Below are positions 7,525-12,537 of a stretch of DNA of 12,537 bases, in pieces. The notes beneath the pieces are model-generated. The model was given only the letters and a program-made list of their open reading frames with translations, was not told the origin of the DNA and did no database searches. Numbering within the stretch: the first letter of the stretch is position 1; the number at the start of each line of letters is the position of its first letter. Source of the DNA: an uncultured Porphyromonadaceae bacterium (GTDB lineage: Bacteria; Bacteroidota; Bacteroidia; Bacteroidales; Muribaculaceae); assembly GCA_905193395.1 (NCBI GenBank), contig CAJJOO010000010.1, forward strand, positions 1-12,537, in the 5' to 3' direction. The translations under genes and the position numbers were made by a program.

Positions 7525-7959
7525 ATGGCAAACTGGTTTGAATGTAAAGTGAGATATGACAAACTCCAGGAAAACGGAGCGGCCAAGAAAGTGACGGAAC
7601 CCTACCTGGTGGACGCGCTGACCTTCACCGAGGCCGAGGCGCGCATCACCGAGGAGCAGCGCCCCTTCATCTCCGGAGAATTTGACGTTGCGGCCGTGAA
7701 ACGCTCGCGTATAGCCGAGATAGCCTTCAACGACGGCGGCGACCGCTGGTATCTGGCCAAGGTGGCCTTTATCACCGTCGACGAGAAAAGCGGCGTCGAG
7801 AAGCGCTCGGTGACACAGATGCTGGTGCAGGCCTCCGATTTCAAGGGCGCCTTCGACGGCCTGCTGGAATACATGAAGACCTCGGCTGCCGATTATGAGA
7901 TTGTGTCAATCGCCGAGACGCCGCTGATGGACGTCTACCGCATGAAAGTGAAGGACTGA
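7525..7959 (+). CDS. DUF4494 domain protein
   Basis: A 144-residue soluble protein with no signal peptide or membrane segment. It matches the DUF4494 family, found mainly in Bacteroidota, by its N-terminal pattern (NWFECKVRYDKLQENGAAKK, then VTEPYLVDALTFTEAEARI and PFISGEFDV) and by covering the whole family length. The function of the family is not known. A mixed alpha/beta fold is suggested by the alternation of short strands and a central helix, which is inference. The ATG follows directly after an A-rich leader and a well-placed promoter, which supports this start. Its stop codon overlaps the start of the YggS gene by one base (TGATG), so the two are almost certainly co-transcribed and probably translationally coupled. 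This hints at a job linked to PLP or amino-acid metabolism, but nothing in the protein itself shows it. Confidence 0.88.
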   Translation: MANWFECKVRYDKLQENGAAKKVTEPYLVDALTFTEAEARITEEQRPFISGEFDVAAVKRSRIAEIAFNDGGDRWYLAKVAFITVDEKSGVEKRSVTQMLVQASDFKGAFDGLLEYMKTSAADYEIVSIAETPLMDVYRMKVKD

Positions 7960-8621
7960 TGGAAGGACCGGGCGAGAAAGCGGCGGCGCTCAGGGCTTTG
8001 CTGCCCGAGGGCGTGACGCTGGTGGCCGTGTCGAAATTCCATCCGGCCGACGCCGTCGCGGCCGCCTATGCCGGCGGCCAGCGCGTGTTCGGCGAAAGCC
8101 GCGTGGCCGAACTGCTGGAAAAGCAGGACGCGCTGCCCCGGGACATATCCTGGCACTTCATCGGCCATCTGCAGACCAACAAGGTACGGCGCCTGATAGG
8201 CCGCACGTCGCTGATTGAGAGCGTCGACAGCACGCGCCTGCTGGACCTGATCGACAGCGAGAGCGAGCGTGCCGGCGTGGTTACCCGCGTGCTGCTGCAG
8301 GTGCATGTGGCCGCCGAGGAGACTAAAACCGGCTTCGCCCCCGATGAACTGGAAGCATGGTTCGCCGCGGGCGCCTGGCACGGGCTGCGCGCCACACATC
8401 TGTGCGGACTGATGGCGATGGCCACAAATACCGACGACACGGCGCGTGTGGAAGCGGATTTCGCGCGCGTGGCCGATCTGGCGCGCCGCATTCGCGAGGC
8501 CAACCCCGACCTGCGGGGCTTCGACACACTGTCGATGGGCATGAGCGGCGATTATCCCCTGGCAATCAAGCACGGAGCCACCCTGGTGAGGGTGGGGACG
8601 GCGATTTTCGGCGAGCGCTGA
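7959..8621 (+). CDS. yggS: YggS/PLPBP-family pyridoxal phosphate homeostasis protein
   Basis: A 220-residue cytoplasmic protein of the YggS/PROSC family. These proteins bind pyridoxal 5'-phosphate on a lysine in an alanine-racemase-like TIM barrel and help keep free PLP in balance; no enzymatic activity is established. Visible motifs in order are VAVSK with the PLP lysine at 26, FGESR at 44-48, WHFIGHLQTNK at 65-75, and LSMGMSGDYPLAIKHG at about 191-206, which forms the phosphate-binding end. GTAIFGER closes the protein. It is slightly shorter at the N-terminus than many homologues. The ATG overlaps the upstream TGA, so it is the second gene of an operon with DUF4494. All key residues are present and the gene looks intact. 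Confidence 0.95.
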   Translation: MEGPGEKAAALRALLPEGVTLVAVSKFHPADAVAAAYAGGQRVFGESRVAELLEKQDALPRDISWHFIGHLQTNKVRRLIGRTSLIESVDSTRLLDLIDSESERAGVVTRVLLQVHVAAEETKTGFAPDELEAWFAAGAWHGLRATHLCGLMAMATNTDDTARVEADFARVADLARRIREANPDLRGFDTLSMGMSGDYPLAIKHGATLVRVGTAIFGER

Positions 8622-8629
8622 ACGGTCCT

Positions 8630-8650
8630 GACGCATGTTGAGGCGTTTTT
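8630..8650 (+). terminator. Weak possible terminator after yggS
   Basis: A short stem (GACGC at 8630-8634 with GCGTT at 8643-8647, outermost pair G-T, loop of 8 nt) runs into five T (8646-8650) starting about 25 nt after the yggS stop. The stem is only 4-5 bp, so its strength is doubtful. Its position between yggS and a separate downstream promoter is what supports it. Confidence 0.3.
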
Positions 8651-8667
8651 ATCTAAAAATGTGAGAT

Positions 8668-8691
8668 TTCGGCGGTGATAGTGCCGCCGAA
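8668..8691. repeat. Inverted repeat upstream of the MFS transporter promoter
   Basis: TTCGGCGG (8668-8675) and CCGCCGAA (8684-8691) form a perfect 8-bp stem with an 8-nt loop. It is followed on the plus strand by an A-run, not T, so it is not a plus-strand terminator. It covers the position where the -33 element of the transporter promoter would be expected (8680-8683), so it could be an operator. The evidence is positional only. Confidence 0.45.
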
Positions 8692-8705
8692 CCGAAAAAA
8701 ATGTT

Positions 8706-8713
8706 TATCTTTG
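8706..8713 (+). promoter_or_regulatory. -7 promoter element of the MFS transporter gene
   Basis: TATCTTTG matches the TAnnTTTG consensus perfectly and lies 49 nt before the ATG. At the expected 22-nt spacing the -33 position reads AGTG, a poor match to TTTG. The promoter may therefore be weak on its own or need an activator. The inverted repeat 8668-8691 overlaps that position. Confidence 0.6.
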
Positions 8714-8762
8714 CCCTTGATATTAACCCAATCATTAACTAAATCATAACCTATTTAATCCA

Positions 8763-10109
8763 ATGTCAACGAATTCTAAGGGCGAACACCGCAGTTACGC
8801 GCTTCCGATCGCGATAATGTTCGCGCTGTTCTTCATGATAGCCTTTGTGACTGGCTATCAGAATCCTCTGGGCGAGGTAATCAAGAAAATGACCGGCGGC
8901 AATGTGATTCTGTCGCAACTGGGTACGCTGGCCAACTTCATCGCATACGCTTTCATGGGCTATCCTGCCGGAAAACTGCTTGAGAAGCAGGGTTACCGCG
9001 TTACGGCACTCTGGGCCGTGACCGTGGGCTTCGCCGGCGTGCTGATAACCTATCTGAGCGGATTCATCGCCGACAGCACTACGGCGGTAATCATTTACCT
9101 GGTCGGCGCCTTCGTGGCCGGTTTCTCGATGTGTATGCTGAACACCGTCGTCAACCCGATGCTGAACTCGCTGGGCAAGGACCAGAAGCAGGGCAACCAG
9201 TTGGTGCAGTTCGGCGGCGCATGCAACTCGCTGGGCGCGACGCTGGCCCCCGTCATCGTGGGCGGCCTGATCGGCGGCACTGCTTCGAGCATCGCCTCGG
9301 CCAACCCCGTATTCTACATGGCCATGGCCATCTTCGCAGTTGCTTTCGTGGTTCTGTATGTGAGCAATCTGCCCGAGGCCGAGGGCTTCGGCACCGAACA
9401 GAGCAAGAAGGAAAAACTGAAAATATCCGGCGCCCTGTCGTTCAGCAACTTCCGCTGGGGTATGCTGGCCATCTTCTGCTATGTGGGCATTGAGGTGGGC
9501 GTAGCCAACTGGACCTTCCAGTATCTGACCGTCAGCGAAGAGGTTGCCACGGGCAATCCCGAATTCGAGGCAGCGGCCATCGCCGGCACCGTGGTGGCCA
9601 TGTACTGGCTGTTCATGCTCATCGGCCGTCTGGCCGGCGGCATCGTGGGCGGTAAAATCTCGTCTCGCGCCATGCTGACAATCACCTCGCTCGTCGCGGC
9701 CATCCTCATCGCCGCGGCCATCTGCACGGGTGGCTCGATGGTTCCGTTCGTAGGCTTCGACTCGGCCCACATGACATTCAGCGCCGTTCAGATTCCGCTG
9801 AATGCCGTACTTCTGGTATGCGTCGGCCTCTGCACCTCGGTGATGTGGGGCGCAATCTTCAACCTGGCTGTCGAAGGCCTGGGCAAATACACCGCCCTGG
9901 CATCCGGACTGTTCATGATGATGGTCTGCGGCGGCGGCATCTTGCCCGCCATCCAGGGCGTGGTTGCCGGGGATTCGGTTCTGACCGGATTCTGGCTCAC
10001 CGTCGCCCTGACCGTCTACCTGCTCCTCTATGCCCTTGTCCTGTCGCGTCCTAACAAGAAAGGCGAGAAGGAAGTGCTGGAAGAAGACGGCAACGTCGCT
10101 GAACTTTAA
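8763..10109 (+). CDS. Sugar MFS transporter, FHS (FucP-like) family
   Basis: A 448-residue inner-membrane protein with about 12 hydrophobic segments and a hydrophilic central loop at about 202-228, the usual two-half MFS layout. The FHS branch, sugar:proton symporters such as fucose permease and glucose/galactose transporters, is indicated by three regions. These are VVNPMLNSLGKDQKQGNQLV followed by GGACNSLGATLAPV (129-164), FCYVGIEVGVANW in TM7 (238-250), and EGLGKYTALASG with GGGILPAIQG (371-399). The first segment starts at about residue 12 after a short polar N-terminus, and the ATG lies just after a promoter, so the start is sound. The sugar cannot be told from sequence. The transketolase gene 85 nt downstream makes a pentose or other pentose-phosphate-pathway sugar an appealing guess, but only a guess. 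The gene appears intact. Confidence 0.9.
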   Translation: MSTNSKGEHRSYALPIAIMFALFFMIAFVTGYQNPLGEVIKKMTGGNVILSQLGTLANFIAYAFMGYPAGKLLEKQGYRVTALWAVTVGFAGVLITYLSGFIADSTTAVIIYLVGAFVAGFSMCMLNTVVNPMLNSLGKDQKQGNQLVQFGGACNSLGATLAPVIVGGLIGGTASSIASANPVFYMAMAIFAVAFVVLYVSNLPEAEGFGTEQSKKEKLKISGALSFSNFRWGMLAIFCYVGIEVGVANWTFQYLTVSEEVATGNPEFEAAAIAGTVVAMYWLFMLIGRLAGGIVGGKISSRAMLTITSLVAAILIAAAICTGGSMVPFVGFDSAHMTFSAVQIPLNAVLLVCVGLCTSVMWGAIFNLAVEGLGKYTALASGLFMMMVCGGGILPAIQGVVAGDSVLTGFWLTVALTVYLLLYALVLSRPNKKGEKEVLEEDGNVAEL

Positions 10110-10128
10110 TATCCCGAAAAGCATTATA

Positions 10129-10170
10129 TCAAAGGTGAACGCCGCCGGTACGCGCGGCGCTCACCTTTGA
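10129..10170 (+). terminator. 42-nt imperfect palindrome between transporter and transketolase genes
   Basis: Outer arms 10129-10138 and 10161-10170 pair perfectly over 10 bp. After one mismatch (10139/10160), inner arms 10140-10145 and 10154-10159 pair over 6 bp around an 8-nt loop. The right arm ends in TTTGA, so only three T follow the G+C part. This makes it a weak terminator or attenuator at best. I find no TAnnTTTG promoter between it and the transketolase start, so some read-through from the transporter promoter is likely. Confidence 0.45.
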
Positions 10171-10194
10171 AGATTGATAAACGTAAAACACACA

Positions 10195-12243
10195 ATGGAC
10201 ACAGCAGTAATGAAACGTGCGGCCGACAACATCCGCATCCTTGCCGCCACCATGGTGGAAAAGGCCCGCTCCGGCCACCCGGGCGGCGCCATGGGCGGTG
10301 CCGACTTCGTCAACGTGCTATATTCGCGTCATCTGGTGACAGACCCCGACGACCCCATGTGGCCGTTCAGGGACCGCTTTTTCCTGGACCCTGGTCACAT
10401 GTCGCCGATGCTATATGCCGTGCTGGCGCTGACGGGCAAATTCACCGTCGACGAACTGCGCCAGTTCCGCCAGTGGGGCAGCCCGACGCCCGGACACCCG
10501 GAGGTCGACCCCCGCCGCGGCATCGAGAATACCTCGGGCCCGCTGGGCCAGGGCCACACCATGGCCGTGGGCTGCGCGATAGCCGAGCGCTTCCTGGCCG
10601 CGCGCTTCGGCGAAACGGTGGCACACAAGACCTACGCCTATATCTCGGACGGAGGTATTCAGGAAGAAATCTCGCAGGGCGCGGGCCGCATCGCCGGCTA
10701 CCTTGGCCTGCACAACCTGATTATGTTCTACGACTGCAACGGTGTCCAGTTGTCGACCGACGTCAACGCCGTCGACGAAGAAGACTATGCTGCCAAGTAC
10801 CGCGCCTGGGGCTGGAACGTCATCGAGGTGGACGGCAACGATGCGGAGGCCCTCGACAAGGCCCTTGACGCCGCGCACAAGGAACAGAAACGGCCGACCC
10901 TCATCCTGGGCCGCACCGTGATGGGCAAGGGCTGCGTCACCAAGGAGGGCGACGAGTTCGAAGGCCGCTGCTCGACCCATGGACAGCCCCTGAGCAAAAG
11001 CGGCGCCGACTATGCCTCGACCGTGGCCAACCTGGGCGGCGACCCCGACGACCCCTGGAAGATATTCGACGAGGCACGCGACCTCTATGCCGAGCGCGAC
11101 CGTCAGTTGCGCGAAATCGTGGCCAGGCGCCGCGCCGCCCACCGCGCCTGGGAGGAGGCCAACCCCGAGGCCGCCGCACGCCTCAATGAATACCTAAGCG
11201 GCCGCCTGCCCGAACTGGATTTCAGCGAGGTGGTGAACAAGCCCGGCGTGGCAACACGCACGGCCTCGTCCAACGTGCTGGGTTATCTGGCCCGACACGT
11301 CGGCAATATGATTGTCGCTTCGGCCGACCTGGCCAACAGCGACAAGACCGACGGCTTCCTGAAACAGACCACGGCACTGAGGCCCGGCGATTTCACCGGA
11401 GCCTTCCTGCACGCCGGCGTCAGCGAACTGACCATGGCCGCCATAATGAACGGCATCGTCCTGCACGGCGGCATGCATGCGGCCTGCGGCACGTTCTTCG
11501 TGTTCTCGGACTATATGAAGCCCGCGGTGCGCATGGCCGCGCTGATGGAACTGCCCGTGAAATACGTCTGGACGCACGACTCGTTCCGCGTGGGCGAGGA
11601 CGGCCCCACCCACGAACCCGTGGAACAGGAGGCTCAGATACGCCTGCTGGAAGAGGTGCGCAACTTCGAGGGGCGCCCCTCGCTGCTGGCCCTGCGACCG
11701 GCCGATGCCGCCGAGACCGTTGTGTGCTGGGATATGGCCATGCGCAACGACGCCACCCCCACCGCCCTGATACTGACACGCCAGGATGTGCCCGATTTGC
11801 CCGCCCCGAACGGCGACCGCGCCGCGGCCGCCGCCGGCGCACGCCGCGGCGGATATATCGTGGTCGACTCGCCCCGTCCGGCTGTGGTGCTGGTGGGCAA
11901 CGGCTCGGAAGTGGCGCTGCTGTGCCGCGTATCGGAGATGCTGGTCTCGCGTGGCGTAGGCTCGCGTGTGGTGTCGGTGCCGTCGATAGGACTGTTCAAC
12001 AGCCAGAGCGACACCTACCGTGCCGAGGTGCTCCCGGCCGACGTGCCCCATTTCGGACTGACGGCCGGTCTGCCGTCGACAATCCGCGGCATCCGCGGTT
12101 TCAACGGCCATGTCTACGGGCTGAGCCGCTTCGGTGCATCGGCGCCCTACGCCGTTCTGGACGAGAAATTCGGTTTCACGCCCGAAAATGTCCTTGAACA
12201 CGTGATGGCTGCGATAGACACCGCCCGGAAATGTCAGTGTTGA
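10195..12243 (+). CDS. tkt: Transketolase
   Basis: A 682-residue cytoplasmic, thiamine-diphosphate-dependent enzyme that moves two-carbon units between ketose and aldose phosphates in the non-oxidative pentose phosphate pathway. Motifs in order are SGHPGG (26-31), GHMS (67-70), GPLGQGH (115-121), and the cofactor/metal region SDGG...CNGV with Asp152 and Asn182. In the pyrimidine domain GVSELTM carries the catalytic Glu411, and THDSF...GEDGPTHEPVEQ runs over 460-478. The length is normal for a complete single-chain enzyme. The ATG at 10195 is preferred; an in-frame TTG at 10174 would add seven residues but touches the palindrome and is a poorer start codon. SDG in place of the common GDG is, as far as I recall, usual in the Bacteroidota branch and keeps the metal-binding Asp. 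No promoter is evident, so it probably depends on the transporter gene's transcript. Confidence 0.95.
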   Translation: MDTAVMKRAADNIRILAATMVEKARSGHPGGAMGGADFVNVLYSRHLVTDPDDPMWPFRDRFFLDPGHMSPMLYAVLALTGKFTVDELRQFRQWGSPTPGHPEVDPRRGIENTSGPLGQGHTMAVGCAIAERFLAARFGETVAHKTYAYISDGGIQEEISQGAGRIAGYLGLHNLIMFYDCNGVQLSTDVNAVDEEDYAAKYRAWGWNVIEVDGNDAEALDKALDAAHKEQKRPTLILGRTVMGKGCVTKEGDEFEGRCSTHGQPLSKSGADYASTVANLGGDPDDPWKIFDEARDLYAERDRQLREIVARRRAAHRAWEEANPEAAARLNEYLSGRLPELDFSEVVNKPGVATRTASSNVLGYLARHVGNMIVASADLANSDKTDGFLKQTTALRPGDFTGAFLHAGVSELTMAAIMNGIVLHGGMHAACGTFFVFSDYMKPAVRMAALMELPVKYVWTHDSFRVGEDGPTHEPVEQEAQIRLLEEVRNFEGRPSLLALRPADAAETVVCWDMAMRNDATPTALILTRQDVPDLPAPNGDRAAAAAGARRGGYIVVDSPRPAVVLVGNGSEVALLCRVSEMLVSRGVGSRVVSVPSIGLFNSQSDTYRAEVLPADVPHFGLTAGLPSTIRGIRGFNGHVYGLSRFGASAPYAVLDEKFGFTPENVLEHVMAAIDTARKCQC

Positions 12244-12313
12244 CCGCCTCATACAGTCAAAAAGCCGCAAAAGAAGAAAATTTTAGAGCAAACTCAACAT
12301 TTTTTCACGATAT

Positions 12314-12347
12314 TTAGTTATAATATCAAGAAATGTTCGTAACTTAG
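12314..12347 (+). promoter_or_regulatory. Weak candidate promoter for the last gene
   Basis: TAACTTAG (12340-12347) is one base from the -7 consensus TAnnTTTG. At exactly 22 nt upstream lies TTAG (12314-12317), one or two bases from TTTG. The site is in the 189-bp A+T-rich gap between the transketolase and the next gene, which holds no convincing terminator. It would give a leader of about 80 nt. The support is modest. Confidence 0.35.
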
Positions 12348-12432
12348 CGGCCGAAAACCGTATGGACAAAAAATAAACAACGAGAAACATAACAAAATAA
12401 CTCATTCAATCATAAACAAACTTCAATTTCCT

Positions 12433-12537
12433 ATGAAGAAGATTACTCTCATCGCAAGCGCCTGCGCACTTTTTCTGGCACAGCCGCTGATGGCCCAGGA
12501 AACAACGGAACTCCCCACCCGCGAGGATCCCGCCCAG
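12433..12537 (+). CDS. Exported protein, N-terminal fragment cut by the window end
   Basis: The first 35 codons of an open frame that continues past the window. Residues 1-21 form a typical Sec signal peptide: Lys-Lys after Met, then a hydrophobic core, then Ala-Gln-Pro-Leu-Met-Ala with likely cleavage after Ala21. The next residues are polar (QETTELPTREDPAQ). There is no lipobox cysteine, so the product is probably a periplasmic or outer-membrane protein rather than a lipoprotein. The ATG follows a long A-rich, Shine-Dalgarno-less leader typical of Bacteroidota. The mature part is too short to assign a family. Confidence 0.75.
   Translation, partial: MKKITLIASACALFLAQPLMAQETTELPTREDPAQ

Noticed and set aside
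8766..10124. A 452-codon open frame on the minus strand opposite the MFS gene
   Set aside because: It is rich in His, Gln and Gly with no recognisable domain, the usual shadow of a G+C-rich membrane-protein gene.
11194..12270. A 358-codon open frame on the minus strand opposite the transketolase gene
   Set aside because: It is the antisense of a clear transketolase, with a His/Arg/Gln/Gly-rich composition and no family resemblance.
1..12537. CRISPR arrays, tRNA or rRNA genes, insertion sequences, phage genes or defence systems
   Set aside because: No regularly spaced repeats, no tRNA-like fold, no transposase or integrase motifs and no defence-type domains were seen.

Overview
The window looks like an ordinary stretch of a G+C-rich Bacteroidota chromosome, most likely order Bacteroidales. 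The evidence is a SusC/SusD outer-membrane pair, lipoproteins with acidic residues after the lipobox cysteine, promoters of the TTTG / 22 nt / TAnnTTTG type, starts without Shine-Dalgarno sequences, and a DUF4494 protein. A Muribaculaceae-like gut bacterium would fit, but that is inference; no rRNA or marker gene is present.

Left half, minus strand (about 7216 down to 68): one transport operon reads promoter, susC-like TonB-dependent transporter, susD-like lipoprotein, then a third surface-type lipoprotein. It ends in a strong intrinsic terminator, with an extra stem-loop on each side. The susC-like gene is interrupted: its reading frame is lost near residue 863, in a short G+C-rich segment at about 4503-4533, and the last ~234 residues continue in another frame. 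The substrate cannot be told from the window, since no glycosidase, peptidase or regulator gene lies here.

Centre (7098-7524): a 427 bp divergent promoter region. It holds one promoter for each side, each with exactly 22 nt between its -33 and -7 elements, and each with an inverted repeat touching it.

Right half, plus strand: a DUF4494 protein overlaps by one base with a YggS/PLPBP pyridoxal-phosphate homeostasis protein. A sugar transporter of the FHS (FucP-like) branch of the major facilitator superfamily follows, then a full-length transketolase, separated from it by a 42-nt imperfect palindrome. The pair suggests sugar uptake feeding the non-oxidative pentose phosphate pathway. The window ends in the signal peptide of a further exported protein.

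I did not find a clearly new biological system. The points most worth a second look are the broken susC, the unknown third lipoprotein with a possible internal duplication, the cluster of hairpins after the operon, and the inverted repeats at the promoters.
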